A stretch of 64,000 bases of DNA from Actinobacillus capsulatus DSM 19761 (GCF_000374285.1 NZ_KB893934.1:62001-126000); one strand, 5' to 3'. Shown: positions 1-9,758, numbered from the stretch's first letter. The notes: generated by a model not told the origin, from the sequence alone. A program made the numbers and translations.

Positions 1-261
1 AATTTCACGTTTGGTAAAATCCACCCCCTCTAAATGTTCAATAAAAGTCGTCACAAAATGTTGGCGAGTTTGCTCACCATCACTCACAATATCAATGCCC
101 GCTTGAATTTGTTCCTGTAATGAGACAAGTAACGCATCACGTTTTGCTTGCAGTAAATCATCGCCGGTTAATTTCCATTCTGACCATAATTTTTCTGGTT
201 CGGCGATCCAAGAAGGCTTCGGCAAGCTGCCAGCGGTTGAGGTTGGTAATAATGTTTCCAT
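1..261 (-). CDS. mesD: MesD-type core methionine synthase, N-terminal part (cut by window edge)
   Basis: The first 87 codons of a protein that starts METLLPTSTAGSLPKPSW and has SDGEQTRQHF near residue 60. These motifs belong to the short MetE-like methionine synthase family, which has only the catalytic barrel and lacks the N-terminal half of full MetE. It lies 18 bp downstream of a DUF1852 (MesX) gene on the same strand. Established knowledge: the MesD/MesX pair makes methionine from homocysteine without folate and needs oxygen. The assignment to MesD rather than another short MetE-like branch rests mainly on this neighbour, because the rest of the gene, including its zinc ligands, is outside the window. 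Confidence 0.75.
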   Translation of the reverse strand, partial: METLLPTSTAGSLPKPSWIAEPEKLWSEWKLTGDDLLQAKRDALLVSLQEQIQAGIDIVSDGEQTRQHFVTTFIEHLEGVDFTKREI

Positions 262-279
262 AAAATTCTCTTTAACTTA

Positions 280-1257
280 TTAAATTACTTCTGTTTTTGC
301 CCAATTCGCTAGTAATTCACGATACGGTTTGATAAAGCGTTCATTGGTAAATTCGCCTTGTTTAATTGCTAATTGCGTACGTTCTTCACGGTCATATTCA
401 ATGGTGGTCAATGAATAATCTTGGTAGGTTAAACTTGGTTGATATACTTGTCCTGCAACCGAGTTAGCATTGTAAATTTCTGGACGATAGATTTTTTGGA
501 AGGTTTCCATTGTGCTGATCAAGCCGATTAACTCTAAATTAGAGTAATCGTTCAACAAATCGCCGGTAAAATAAAATGCATACGGGGCAACCGATTTGGG
601 TGGCATAAAGTAACGAACTTTCATCCCCATTTTTGCAAAGTAATCATCTGTTAATGAATAAGTATTTTGAGTATATTCCGTACCTAAAATAGGGTGGTGG
701 TTAGTGGTTTGCGTATAAGTACGGGTACTCGCCACGCTTAAGCAGAATACAGGAGCTTTAGCCGAAATTTGTTGATAAGCTTCTGAATCGACTAATAATT
801 TGAACAATTTACCGTGCAACTCACCATAATTAGCTGGCACACTAAATTTTTCTTGGTTTTTATTATGGTTGATCAACCAGACACTAAAATCATAATCGCG
901 TACATAAGATGAGAAACTATTGCCAACAGTGCCATCAATGCGTTGATTTGTGTGCTTATCCACAATGTAGGTTTTTAGCATTTCAATCGCAGGGAAATGC
1001 TCCTCTTGCCCTTCTATCACAATATCCGCAGACACAATTTCAACCTCAACCGCATAACGATCATTTTTCGGATTATCCCAATGAGCGAAGTCATTAAAAC
1101 GGTTATTAATCATACGTAAGGTATTGTGTAAATTTTTCTTACGATTTTCTCCTCGAGCAAGGTTAGCAAAATTTGTTGTTAAACGTGTGCTTTGAGCGGG
1201 TGCATAGTCTTCATCAAATCTCAGTGTTTTAATAGTGTAGTGAAATGGATTGCTCAT
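280..1257 (-). CDS. mesX: MesX, DUF1852 partner of MesD methionine synthase
   Basis: A 325-residue soluble protein starting MSNPFHYTIKTLRFDEDY. It matches my recollection of the DUF1852 family, the obligate partner of the MesD methionine synthase. The frame stays open upstream to 1347, but the ATG at 1257 is preceded by a good AGAGG ribosome-binding site and gives the family's usual start. mesD follows 18 bp later, so the two are surely cotranscribed. MesX is thought to help supply the methyl group or cofactor in the oxygen-dependent reaction; its exact chemistry is not settled. I saw no clear MetJ operator repeats upstream. Confidence 0.8.
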   Translation of the reverse strand: MSNPFHYTIKTLRFDEDYAPAQSTRLTTNFANLARGENRKKNLHNTLRMINNRFNDFAHWDNPKNDRYAVEVEIVSADIVIEGQEEHFPAIEMLKTYIVDKHTNQRIDGTVGNSFSSYVRDYDFSVWLINHNKNQEKFSVPANYGELHGKLFKLLVDSEAYQQISAKAPVFCLSVASTRTYTQTTNHHPILGTEYTQNTYSLTDDYFAKMGMKVRYFMPPKSVAPYAFYFTGDLLNDYSNLELIGLISTMETFQKIYRPEIYNANSVAGQVYQPSLTYQDYSLTTIEYDREERTQLAIKQGEFTNERFIKPYRELLANWAKTEVI

Positions 1258-1484
1258 TATTACCTCTGTATTAAGCTTCATTGCTAATTGATAGAGGTAA
1301 TCTATCTCATATTTGTTATGAATCAAAATGAAACATTTTATTAACAAGCATGAAATATATTCATAAACTATAAGCTTAATGAGTTAAGTGGATAATCGGC
1401 TATAATTAAAACAAAATGTATTTTTTGAATTACTTACGCATTTGGATTATGATACGGGCAAATTCCTTGAGAAAGATAGCTCAC

Positions 1485-2447
1485 ATGAAATATTTTAAAC
1501 TTACCTATATCGCATTACTTACAACATTTGCAGTTTCCGCCGTTGCGAATGAAACCAATGATGCAAAGAACACTTGGGCGGATCAACAACGTAGTTCGAT
1601 TCGTACTAAATTACATGATTGGTCAAACGGCATTAATGATTGGTTGGGTGAAACGGATCCAAGTAAACCGGCATCGGCAAGTTTACGTGTGATGTTAGAC
1701 AATCAATGGAATAAGCATGATCGTTTTTCTTATAAACCTCGTGTACGAGGCAAAATCAGATTACCGGTATTGAAAAAACACGTCAGCGTGGTATTCGGTG
1801 ATGAAGATTTGGAAAACCAAGCGCGCGATAAAAATCATGTCGGACAAAATTACCGTAATTTACCGCGTGATCGTAATTATGACAGCCGCCAAGCACGTAA
1901 CGATAATGCCTCTATCGGTTTACGTTGGTCAAATGAGATTAAGCGTTTAGGCATTGAAAGTGATTTGGACGGCGGTTTACGTTCGGGCGGTGATATTTTC
2001 GGGCGTTTGCGTTTAAGCAAAACTTGGAATATTACCGATAATTTTGGTACTCGTTTAGAACAAATTTATCGTTATGGTACCAACAGTAAACATTACCTGC
2101 GTACCAATTTAGAAAATCGTTATATTGATAGTGAAAGTACCTTCATTATGAATCATACTTTCCTACAATATACGCATGATGTGGATGAAGAAACCGGTTG
2201 GGGCAATAGTTTGTATCGTCAGCATAACTTTGCACCGCTTAAACATTTAAGTTACGGCATTTTTATGGGGGGACGTTTTGATAAAGAACACTCCAAATTC
2301 AATACTTACGGACCGTTTATTAACTATCGTCAATCCATTTTCCGTAATTGGATATTTATTCAACCGGAAATCAGTTTTTATAACGATAAAGACAAAGACC
2401 GTAACCATTTTATTAATACCTTTGTGCGTTTAGAAGTGGTTTTTTAA
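1485..2447 (+). CDS. Unrecognised exported protein, probable outer-membrane beta-barrel
   Basis: 320 residues from ATG 1485. The open frame reaches back to 1416, but the 1485 start gives a clean signal peptide (MKYFKLTYIALLTTFAVSAVA). The mature part is rich in alternating polar and aromatic residues (GRLRLSKTWNI, GTRLEQIYRYG, NHTFLQYTHDV) and ends in phenylalanine (RLEVVF), the usual end of an outer-membrane barrel. It is divergent from mesX and converges on kpsS, with a shared bidirectional terminator between. I do not recognise the family. The location next to capsule-anchor genes is suggestive but proves nothing. Confidence 0.6.
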   Translation: MKYFKLTYIALLTTFAVSAVANETNDAKNTWADQQRSSIRTKLHDWSNGINDWLGETDPSKPASASLRVMLDNQWNKHDRFSYKPRVRGKIRLPVLKKHVSVVFGDEDLENQARDKNHVGQNYRNLPRDRNYDSRQARNDNASIGLRWSNEIKRLGIESDLDGGLRSGGDIFGRLRLSKTWNITDNFGTRLEQIYRYGTNSKHYLRTNLENRYIDSESTFIMNHTFLQYTHDVDEETGWGNSLYRQHNFAPLKHLSYGIFMGGRFDKEHSKFNTYGPFINYRQSIFRNWIFIQPEISFYNDKDKDRNHFINTFVRLEVVF

Positions 2448-2461
2448 CTTTTCGTATGATC

Positions 2462-2499
2462 AAAAAAGACTGCGTAAAACAAATTACGCAGTCTTTTTT
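2462..2499. terminator. Bidirectional terminator between the 1485 gene and kpsS
   Basis: GACTGCGTAA and TTACGCAGTC form a perfect 10-bp stem around a 6-base loop. It is flanked by A and T runs on both sides, so it can end transcription from either strand. Confidence 0.8.
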
Positions 2500-2536
2500 A
2501 TTTGTAAAAAAATCTCGAAAAATAACCGCTTGTTCG

Positions 2537-3757
2537 TTACTTCTGGTTATATGGATAACGCAAAATCACTTTGTTATAGAAGCTACCGTTAATATGCGTT
2601 TTGTGTAAATGGAATTTTCGGTAAGCATTAAATAACCCTTCATCAGGCTTTTCCGGATTTGTCCAAAAGTCATCTAAGCTGCCTTGATAAGTGAGTCCTG
2701 CAAAATCATAATTGGCTCGACCTAATGTTTTTACCGGCATATTGTGTAATAATGCCGAAATACCGCTGGTACTATTTAGCGTAACCATTCCTTTACCGTG
2801 GCGTAAGAAAACCGGCATCGGTACATCGTGAATATAGTAAATGCGTTTTTTCAGATTGGGATATTGTTCCATATATTCATCAATCACTTTTCCGTAATCA
2901 ATAAAGCCACGATCCATCGGGTGATGTTTTACGATTAAACGTAAGTACCTCGGTGCTTTTGTGGCGAAAGATAATAACACTTCACGTAAGAACGCTTCTA
3001 TATTAGAGTAATCGCTATGAATCAGAATCTGGCTATCATCATAAACCTGTAATGGTAGAATGAAAAAATCACCGAATTCACCTTGCTCAACACGCTTAGA
3101 AAAACTGCGATCGTGCATATAATAGTGCAGCCGTTTAATCCCTGAAACCATCCATAATTTTACGTAATACCATACATTCAATAGGCGATGATGACGGTAC
3201 TCCGGATATTGGTGGCGGCGATAATAAGCGGATACATAATACAGGACTGCTAATTTTGCCATTGGCCAAAAACCTTTCGCTACACTTTGTGCTTTGCTTG
3301 GATCTGGCAATTGTTCAAACTGTTTGAAATAGTCCGTATGCTTTGGAATGGGTGAATAAGCGTTTACCCCGGTCTTTTCAAATGTGACGTAATCGGGGCG
3401 GAAATAGCCTTCTTCAAAAGCCCAAAATGTAATATTTAAATGCTTACAAACTGTTTTCGCCAGTTTGTGATATTTACGGTTATCGCCAAAACACACCATA
3501 CTATCAATATTATGCGTTTGGCAAAAATCCATTAAATATTGATGAAAATTTTCTAACGTATCACGATAAGCAAAGGTATTGACAATGCTATTCGGATAAA
3601 AAAATTCATCTCCAGCGTTTAAGTTAATTTTAAATACAGTACGATTTTGAGCTTGTAACCATTCCGATAATTGGGTGAAGAAAGAGCCTATCGGGCCTTG
3701 CAGTAGCAAAATCTGATTTGATTGCTCAATCAAATCATCTAAATAATGGCTGATCAT
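2537..3757 (-). CDS. kpsS: KpsS/LipB capsule lipid-anchor Kdo transferase
   Basis: 406 residues, the normal length for KpsS. Recognisable family blocks are GPIGSFFTQLS near the N-terminus, a central AFEEGYFRPDYVTFE, KHHPMDRGF around residue 275, and the late VTLNSTSGISALLHNMPVKTLGRANYD segment. KpsS adds the first beta-linked Kdo to lyso-phosphatidylglycerol in the cytoplasm, starting the glycolipid that anchors ABC-exported group-2 capsule. kpsC lies 27 bp upstream on the same strand, so they form an operon. No capsule polymerase or cpx/kps export genes are nearby, so the capsule locus is split in this genome. Confidence 0.9.
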   Translation of the reverse strand: MISHYLDDLIEQSNQILLLQGPIGSFFTQLSEWLQAQNRTVFKINLNAGDEFFYPNSIVNTFAYRDTLENFHQYLMDFCQTHNIDSMVCFGDNRKYHKLAKTVCKHLNITFWAFEEGYFRPDYVTFEKTGVNAYSPIPKHTDYFKQFEQLPDPSKAQSVAKGFWPMAKLAVLYYVSAYYRRHQYPEYRHHRLLNVWYYVKLWMVSGIKRLHYYMHDRSFSKRVEQGEFGDFFILPLQVYDDSQILIHSDYSNIEAFLREVLLSFATKAPRYLRLIVKHHPMDRGFIDYGKVIDEYMEQYPNLKKRIYYIHDVPMPVFLRHGKGMVTLNSTSGISALLHNMPVKTLGRANYDFAGLTYQGSLDDFWTNPEKPDEGLFNAYRKFHLHKTHINGSFYNKVILRYPYNQK

Positions 3758-3784
3758 CGTTAAATACTCTTTGAGAATTTTATT

Positions 3785-5842
3785 TTAATATTTTAATGCT
3801 CGGTAAAGCTGTTTTAACTTACCGAATTGTTTTGCAAGCCAAGGACGTTTAATTCCACTGTTGGCTAATTTTTGTTTTTGTTGCTGAAGAATTTCGATTG
3901 CTTGGTTGGCATCAATCATGACACGTTTTTCAGGATCGACATATTGCGGGTAATAAACTAATACCGCGGCAATTAATTCTTCAAGGCGTAATTGTCGAGT
4001 ACGTCTTGCCAAAGGGATGTGGTCTTGTGTTAATCCCCAGTTAGAGTAAAACGGTAAGCCGTAACAATGTACTGTTTTCCCGCGTAATAGCGCTTCAAAT
4101 CCGGCTAATGACGTCATTGTATGGACTTCATCTACTTGATTAATACAATCTAAGATATTGGCGTTTTCTACAATTTCATCAGCAAATTTGCCCGCTTGCT
4201 CGTAAGAAACAAACCCTTGTCGATTGCCGCTGACCACGTCCGGGTGCGGTTTATAAATAATATAGGCATCCGGATTCAGCGTTCTAACTTTTTGCAGTAA
4301 ATCGGCATTGTGCTGCAGTTGTGGCGAACCGAAACGAATAGAAGCATCATCTTCAACCTGTCCCGGCACTAAAATTGTTTTTTTATCAGTAACCGATAAG
4401 CGGAAACCGGTATTTCCTACATTATATTTAGCGATATTGGCTTGAATTAGGCGTTGTTGTAATTGTTTGGCTAGCGCTAAATCTTGCTCGCTAAATTCCT
4501 GATGTTGCAAAATCTCCTCTAAGCGAGAAGGAGTTTGCGCATTAAAATAAATACCTAGGTCATCAATCACTAGTGATAAAGGTGCGACTAGATTTGAACC
4601 TAAACCGACCGAACGAATAAAACCGTCTTCCATGCGTAATAACGGTAGATTATGTTTGGCGGCAAAAGCGAGAATTTCTGGTTTGCCTTGGCTCCAAATC
4701 AGCAGTTTGGCATCGGTAGCAAGTGGTCGATTTTCGAGTTTTTTTAGCGATCGTACGAAATGTAATTTACATAATGGTAAATCAAAAAACGGTTTAATGA
4801 CCGCTTGTTTCCATAACGACATGCCTACGCAATACAGGTTTCCGCTTAGACGTTGATTTAATGCTTTAGTTTTGCTGAGGTAGTCTATTACGTCAAAAAT
4901 TGTACCGATCTTGCCGTTATTTGGGTTGATATAACGACTATATTGCAAATAAGCCGCAGCAAATAACTGAATAAACGAGCGGTTTTTGCGGCGTTGCTCC
5001 AATTTTAAAATATCAATGTCCGGATGTCTGTCGTCCGTAATTCCCCAGCCGGCAAACCACGGAATACCGAAGGTAATGACTTTTTTACCGAGTAACAACG
5101 CCTCGAACCCCATTTGAGAAGTTACACAATAAACTTTTGCCACCTGTTTAAGCAGCGAAAGCGGATTAACGTCTTCGGCAAATAAACGGATACGATTACC
5201 ATAACAGTGTAAATCGGTTAGATAGCCTTTCTTCTTGCCACTGATCACATCCGGATGTGTTTTAACCCAAATTCGTGCCTTAGGATTTTCTCGAATTGCG
5301 GCATCTAGCATCTGTTTAAAGTGGATTTCATTTGCCCAGCCGTATTTAACCGCCATATCACCGAAAGTTTGATCGACGACTAAGACAACAGAGGATGATT
5401 TATCTACTTGTTCGGTGAAATCGGCATTGTGATTATATTTGGAGAGCTGATTTCGTTGAATTAAACAAACTGCTCGCTCAGCAGCACACATTTGTTCCGG
5501 TGTAAGTTGCGAATGTAAAATAAGTGCTTCTAAACGAGACGGTCGAGTCGTGTCATAATAAATACCGACATCGTCATAGACCATCGAAAATGGTGGATAG
5601 CCCATTACACCTAAACCAAGCGAACGTAGAAATCCGTCCTCTAATGCGATATAAAGTAAGCTATGTTTTTGTGCATATTCTCGAGCTTTTTGGGTAGAAG
5701 GGCGCATTCCCCAACCTATGACATTGTCCACAATCGGTACTGTTCCTATACGAGGAAAAGCAACAATCTCACTATCATGTAAGAAAGTATTAAGGTGCGG
5801 AATTTTTAAAATTCCACGTGAGAAAATAAGGGATTTTGTCAT
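3785..5842 (-). CDS. kpsC: KpsC/LipA dual-module beta-Kdo transferase
   Basis: 685 residues made of two related halves. Module 1 has EDGFLRSLGLG near residue 69, DDVGIYYDTTRPSRLE, KTHPDVISGKKKG and FGIPWFAGWGI. Module 2 repeats the pattern with EDGFIRSVGLG near residue 402, DDLGIYFNAQTPSRLE, KPHPDVVSGNRQG and YGLPFYSNWGL. Each half is one beta-Kdo transferase; together they extend the KpsS product with alternating linkages to form the poly-Kdo linker of the capsule anchor. It acts in the cytoplasm or at the inner-membrane face. The gene is complete and both modules keep their conserved blocks. It is the first gene of the kpsC-kpsS pair. Confidence 0.93.
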   Translation of the reverse strand: MTKSLIFSRGILKIPHLNTFLHDSEIVAFPRIGTVPIVDNVIGWGMRPSTQKAREYAQKHSLLYIALEDGFLRSLGLGVMGYPPFSMVYDDVGIYYDTTRPSRLEALILHSQLTPEQMCAAERAVCLIQRNQLSKYNHNADFTEQVDKSSSVVLVVDQTFGDMAVKYGWANEIHFKQMLDAAIRENPKARIWVKTHPDVISGKKKGYLTDLHCYGNRIRLFAEDVNPLSLLKQVAKVYCVTSQMGFEALLLGKKVITFGIPWFAGWGITDDRHPDIDILKLEQRRKNRSFIQLFAAAYLQYSRYINPNNGKIGTIFDVIDYLSKTKALNQRLSGNLYCVGMSLWKQAVIKPFFDLPLCKLHFVRSLKKLENRPLATDAKLLIWSQGKPEILAFAAKHNLPLLRMEDGFIRSVGLGSNLVAPLSLVIDDLGIYFNAQTPSRLEEILQHQEFSEQDLALAKQLQQRLIQANIAKYNVGNTGFRLSVTDKKTILVPGQVEDDASIRFGSPQLQHNADLLQKVRTLNPDAYIIYKPHPDVVSGNRQGFVSYEQAGKFADEIVENANILDCINQVDEVHTMTSLAGFEALLRGKTVHCYGLPFYSNWGLTQDHIPLARRTRQLRLEELIAAVLVYYPQYVDPEKRVMIDANQAIEILQQQKQKLANSGIKRPWLAKQFGKLKQLYRALKY

Positions 5843-5932
5843 AGTTAAATTTGTTTTAATCGGTTCGTAAATCTACTTTTACAAAATATAGAGTTTACTC
5901 TTTAGGGCTGACAAAGTAAATTTTAGCCGATT

Positions 5933-5972
5933 AAAAAGCCCGAAGAAACGGAAGCTTTCTTTGGGCTTTTTT
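5933..5972 (-). terminator. Terminator after the amino-acid ABC operon
   Basis: AAAAAGCCCGAAGAAA pairs with TTTCTTTGGGCTTTTT (one G-T pair). It lies 15 bp past the stop of the binding-protein gene and has a T run when read on the minus strand. Confidence 0.8.
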
Positions 5973-5986
5973 GTAAAGAGCATAGA

Positions 5987-6820
5987 TTATTGTGCAAGCA
6001 ACTCAGGTTTATCACCGTAAACCGGCACTAAGGTTTTCTCATAAGCCGCTTTTAATTTGCCGTTTGATTTTAACTCGGCAATTTCTTTATTGATCACATC
6101 TAATAGTGCTTGATTACCTTTTTGTACCGCAGGGGCGATTTGTTCCGTAGGACCGACACTGCCGATTGCCACGTCAAAGGTCGGGTTTTCTTTCGCCCAT
6201 GCCCACACCAATGCGTTATCGTGCGCTAATGCTACTCCACGCCCGTCTTTAAGCGCATCGAAGGTTTCGGTGTTTTGGTCGAACTTTAATAGGTTGATTT
6301 CAGGGTGATTCTTGGTGAAATAGGCATCAGCGGTCGTGCCTTTGTTTACTAGTAAAGTTTTGCCTTCTAACTGCTTAAGATCGGTAATTAATGCACTTTT
6401 CGGTGAAACGACACCTAATGCCACATTCATATAAGGTGCAGCGAAATCTACAACTTCGGCACGCTCCGGTGTTTTAGTAAAGTTAGCTAAAATCAGATCA
6501 ACTTTATTCGATTTTAAATATTCGACACGGTTTGCCGCTTCAGTTAAGACAAACTCCACTTTATCCGGACTACCGAGTAAATCATTGGCTATTTCTTTGG
6601 CAATTTCGACATCAAAGCCTTGGTTTTTCCCTTCTGCATCAACATAACCGAACGGTGGTTTATCGCCGAATACACCGATACGAATTACGCCGTTTTGTTT
6701 AATTTGCGCAATACTATCTTGAGAGGAAGATTGTGCGCTATTCCCATTGTCACATGCCGTTAAGGCAAAAGCGGTAATTGCGGTTGCCAGTAATGTTTTT
6801 AATGTTGTGTTCAGTTTCAT
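5987..6820 (-). CDS. Amino-acid ABC transporter periplasmic binding lipoprotein
   Basis: 277 residues. The N-terminus has a lipoprotein signal with lipobox LTAC (Cys 23), then a serine/glutamine-rich linker, then a family-3 solute-binding domain. Its core is GVIRIGVFGDKPPFGYVDAEG, followed by GFDVEIAKEIA and the ligand-site stretch LILANFTKTPERAEVVDFA. The fold and motifs resemble polar amino-acid or cysteine binding proteins (CjaA/HI1080-like). The substrate cannot be read from sequence. It is the last gene of a four-gene minus-strand operon with two permeases and an ATPase, each close together. Confidence 0.88.
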   Translation of the reverse strand: MKLNTTLKTLLATAITAFALTACDNGNSAQSSSQDSIAQIKQNGVIRIGVFGDKPPFGYVDAEGKNQGFDVEIAKEIANDLLGSPDKVEFVLTEAANRVEYLKSNKVDLILANFTKTPERAEVVDFAAPYMNVALGVVSPKSALITDLKQLEGKTLLVNKGTTADAYFTKNHPEINLLKFDQNTETFDALKDGRGVALAHDNALVWAWAKENPTFDVAIGSVGPTEQIAPAVQKGNQALLDVINKEIAELKSNGKLKAAYEKTLVPVYGDKPELLAQ

Positions 6821-6906
6821 AAAATACTCCTATTTAAAATCGTTGCTCGGCTAAAAGCCGTATTTTGTAAAATTTTAGCGAAATTTGACCGCTTGCATAT
6901 CGCGAA

Positions 6907-7638
6907 TTAATAATCCATACCGCTTAAGAACTGTTTGGCTCGCTCGGTTTGAGGCTGGCTAAAGAATTGATGCGGCGGTGCTTGTTCGATAATCACACCT
7001 TTATCCATAAAGATAATTCGATCTGCGACTTTTTCGGCAAAACCCATTTCGTGGGTAACGATTAGCATCGACATTCCTTCTTCCGCCAGTTCCAGTACGA
7101 CATCCAACACTTCTCGCACCATTTCCGGGTCGAGTGCTGCAGTAATTTCATCAAGTAAAATCACTTCCGGATTCATACACAAGGCACGCACTATCGCAAT
7201 ACGTTGCTTTTGTCCACCGGATAATTCTCGAGGGAAAGCGTTTTTGCGATCTAACAAACCGACACGAGCAAGTAATTTATCCGCTTGCGCCTCCACTTCT
7301 TGGTGTGAGCGTTTTTGCGCTTTGAGAGGCCCTAATAAAATATTCTCGATTACATTTAAATGGGCGAATAATTCATAGCTTTGGAACACCATACCGACTT
7401 TTTGACGAGAGGCTTCCCAGCTTAAATCTTTGCCGAATTCCCCGACATCTTGCATCACAATGCTGCCGCCTTGTTTTTCCTCTAAGCCGTTTATGCAACG
7501 TAGTAAGGTACTTTTGCCACAGCCGGACGGGCCTAAAATTACTACTACTTCGCCTTTGGCTAAGTCCAAATCTAAATTGGGAATTGCGACCGTTTCGCCA
7601 TATTTTTTCTGTAAATTACGGATAGAAAGTAACGCCAT
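6907..7638 (-). CDS. Amino-acid ABC transporter ATP-binding protein (GlnQ-like)
   Basis: 243 residues with Walker A GPSGCGKS near residue 37, signature LSGGQKQR, Walker [13 protein letters not shown] and the switch histidine in LIVTHEMGF. This is a polar amino-acid uptake ATPase (GlnQ/HisP group) that drives import with the two adjacent permeases. Its start is adjacent to the stop of the permease gene, so translation is probably coupled. One substitution is notable: Walker B reads DEIT instead of the usual DEPT, a change seen in some members and probably neutral. Confidence 0.92.
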   Translation of the reverse strand: MALLSIRNLQKKYGETVAIPNLDLDLAKGEVVVILGPSGCGKSTLLRCINGLEEKQGGSIVMQDVGEFGKDLSWEASRQKVGMVFQSYELFAHLNVIENILLGPLKAQKRSHQEVEAQADKLLARVGLLDRKNAFPRELSGGQKQRIAIVRALCMNPEVILLDEITAALDPEMVREVLDVVLELAEEGMSMLIVTHEMGFAEKVADRIIFMDKGVIIEQAPPHQFFSQPQTERAKQFLSGMDY

Positions 7639-8307
7639 TTAACTCTCCCATTTGCGTTCTAAGCGTGTTGCAAGCAATGACAGCGGGTAACAAATCAGAA
7701 AATATAAAATAAAGATTAATCCATAGACAAAAAAGGAGGCGTTTGGGTTCGTCAATAAGGAATTCTCAATGATTTGTTGTCCGACTTTAACCATTTCAAT
7801 CACTCCGATTAAGGCAGCGAGCGAGCTGGTTTTTACCATACGGGTAAACAGATTAATCGCCCCCGGTAATACTCGACGTGTACCTTGCGGTAATTCGATA
7901 TATTGGAAAATCTGCCAACGATTTAGGCCTAACGCACGGGCGGATTCGATTTGGTGTTTTTCAATTGAGGCTAATGCACCACGTACCAAATCACCCATTT
8001 CAGCAATGCCCCATAGGGTAAATATCCAAATACACACCCAAAAACCGCTGATATGCAGGTTAAACCAAGTTGATAGCCCAAAGTAGAGTGCAAACAGCCA
8101 CACTAAAATCGGTACGATCCGAATGGTTTCTAAATAAAAACGACAAGCGGCACGTGCAAAAACATTATTCGCTCGCATAAGTAAGCCGAATAACGTACCG
8201 AATGCTAATGAGAAACCGACCGAAATAAACGAAATCTGGGCGGTCAGCCATAAACCTTGAGCGAGTCTAGCAGCATTTTGCCCCTCAAATAACCAATCAA
8301 ACCCCAT
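7639..8307 (-). CDS. Amino-acid ABC transporter permease (second)
   Basis: 222 residues from the start MGFDWLFEGQ. A frame extension to 8334 exists, but GGAG lies just upstream of ATG 8307. Multiple membrane helices and the coupling-helix motif EIEKHQIESARALGLNRWQ-like (ASIEKHQIESARALGLNRWQ) with following ELPQGTRRVLPG mark the HisM/GlnP permease family. It overlaps the upstream permease gene by 11 bp. Two different permeases imply a heterodimeric channel, as in histidine or glutamate importers. Confidence 0.9.
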   Translation of the reverse strand: MGFDWLFEGQNAARLAQGLWLTAQISFISVGFSLAFGTLFGLLMRANNVFARAACRFYLETIRIVPILVWLFALYFGLSTWFNLHISGFWVCIWIFTLWGIAEMGDLVRGALASIEKHQIESARALGLNRWQIFQYIELPQGTRRVLPGAINLFTRMVKTSSLAALIGVIEMVKVGQQIIENSLLTNPNASFFVYGLIFILYFLICYPLSLLATRLERKWES

Positions 8308-8956
8308 ATTTTGCACTCCGTACTTTATTTTCAAAGTGGCGAGCTAGCAGTGAAATCGGTAATAAAATCACTAGGTAACTGGCAAATAACAAGAACAGCG
8401 CTTCATTGGTTTTGTAATCCATACCGATAATATCTTTGGTAACAAACATTAATTCCGCTACGGCGACTGCACTGATCACCGAGGTTTCTTTAATTAAAAA
8501 CAGAACATTTGCACCAATAGCCGGAATGGATACCGCCCATGCTTGCGGAAAAATGACATAGTGAAACACTTGAAAACGGTTTAGACCAATCGCTTTTGCC
8601 GCTTCGGTTTGACCTTTCGGCACTGCAAGTAAACCGGCACGTAGTGCTTCCGCCATATAACTTGCGCCAAGAAAAACTAACGCAATAACACCACAGGTAA
8701 AACCGTCCCATTTAATGCCGATTTTCGGTAAACCGTAATAAAGAAAGAAGAGTTGAATGAGCAGAGGAGTATTACGAGATAATTCGATGTAACCACGAGC
8801 TAATCCGTAAAACGGTTTAACTTGATAAGTGGTAACAATTGCGATTAATAAGCCGAAGACTAACGACAGTAAAATCCCCCAAAATGAAAGCTGGAGGGTA
8901 ATGATTGCTGCGTCAATAAAGCGTGGAATCGCATTAACAACGTAAGACCAATTCAT
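8297..8956 (-). CDS. Amino-acid ABC transporter permease (first)
   Basis: 219 residues, about five membrane helices, with the family markers ELSRNTPLLIQLFFLYYGLP and the EAA-type loop GQTEAAKAIGLNRFQVFHYV. It is the first gene of the importer operon. The next permease overlaps its end. The promoter should lie in the 160 bp between this start and the YagU-like gene's terminator; I could not name a specific regulator site there. Confidence 0.9.
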   Translation of the reverse strand: MNWSYVVNAIPRFIDAAIITLQLSFWGILLSLVFGLLIAIVTTYQVKPFYGLARGYIELSRNTPLLIQLFFLYYGLPKIGIKWDGFTCGVIALVFLGASYMAEALRAGLLAVPKGQTEAAKAIGLNRFQVFHYVIFPQAWAVSIPAIGANVLFLIKETSVISAVAVAELMFVTKDIIGMDYKTNEALFLLFASYLVILLPISLLARHFENKVRSAKYGV

Positions 8957-9070
8957 AGTAAGTAGTAGGTGAGGTTAAGACAAAAATGCTTAAAAACTGA
9001 AAAAGATTTTCGATCGAATCCATCGGAAATGGAAAGTATAAGAAGCTATTCTTTATAACTTTTTGTTATG

Positions 9071-9095
9071 AAAAAGCCACCCGGTGGGTGGCTTT
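9071..9095 (-). terminator. Terminator after yagU-like gene
   Basis: AAAGCCACCC and GGGTGGCTTT form a perfect 10-bp stem with a 3-base loop. A T5 tail follows on the minus strand. Confidence 0.8.
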
Positions 9096-9116
9096 GTGGT
9101 TGAAACGAGGTTTCGA

Positions 9117-9758
9117 TTAGCGGTGCGGTTGATCTAAAGGAATTTCCGCATCCGGCTCTTTGGTAATACGGTTACGTAAATCACGACGAATTACCTCAAT
9201 TGTCCAGAACCAGAATATATGACCGACTAATTCAGAGATGTGTTCATATAAAGGCCATTCTGCAACCGGAGGTGTTAAACCTAACGCTGGGAATGTGATG
9301 TAGTGTACACAGATATTTGCAATGATACCCGCACCGATACCTTGCCAGAATTTAATTTTCGGGAACACTTCAGCCACTAAGCAATAACCTATTGCGAATA
9401 CTAATGAGAAAATCATATGGGTTACACCAATTGAGTTAAACGGGTGATCCGCAAAAGTAAATGCCACTGTGTTATAAGGATCGATACCAATGTAATCACG
9501 TAAGAAAACTGCCGGAGGGTTTAATACCGCACGTGAACATTGTGCTAATGCACCTTCCATCGCTAATGAACCTGAACTTAACGCATCTAAAACAGGTTGT
9601 GGACATGCTGCTTGGAATAAATCAACCGGGCTACGTGGTGGGAACGGATGTTCTGCACCCCATTTTACGAATGCGGAAATAATGCCGGCGATGATACCGA
9701 TAAATACTGCTAAACCGTAACGACGACGATTAGGATTTGTTTGTTCAAAAAGGCCCAT
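9117..9758 (-). CDS. yagU: YagU-family (DUF1440) inner-membrane protein
   Basis: 213 residues from [20 protein letters not shown] lies upstream of this ATG, so the longer frame to 9821 is not used. At least four membrane helices ([69 protein letters not shown]). The [11 protein letters not shown]-like block ([13 protein letters not shown]) and the late [13 protein letters not shown] are typical of YagU, a protein linked to acid resistance in E. coli. The molecular function is unknown. It is a single-gene unit. Confidence 0.85.
   Translation of the reverse strand: MGLFEQTNPNRRRYGLAVFIGIIAGIISAFVKWGAEHPFPPRSPVDLFQAACPQPVLDALSSGSLAMEGALAQCSRAVLNPPAVFLRDYIGIDPYNTVAFTFADHPFNSIGVTHMIFSLVFAIGYCLVAEVFPKIKFWQGIGAGIIANICVHYITFPALGLTPPVAEWPLYEHISELVGHIFWFWTIEVIRRDLRNRITKEPDAEIPLDQPHR

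Noticed and set aside
1258-1480. MetJ operator repeats before mesX
   Set aside because: No AGACGTCT-type repeats found in the divergent region.
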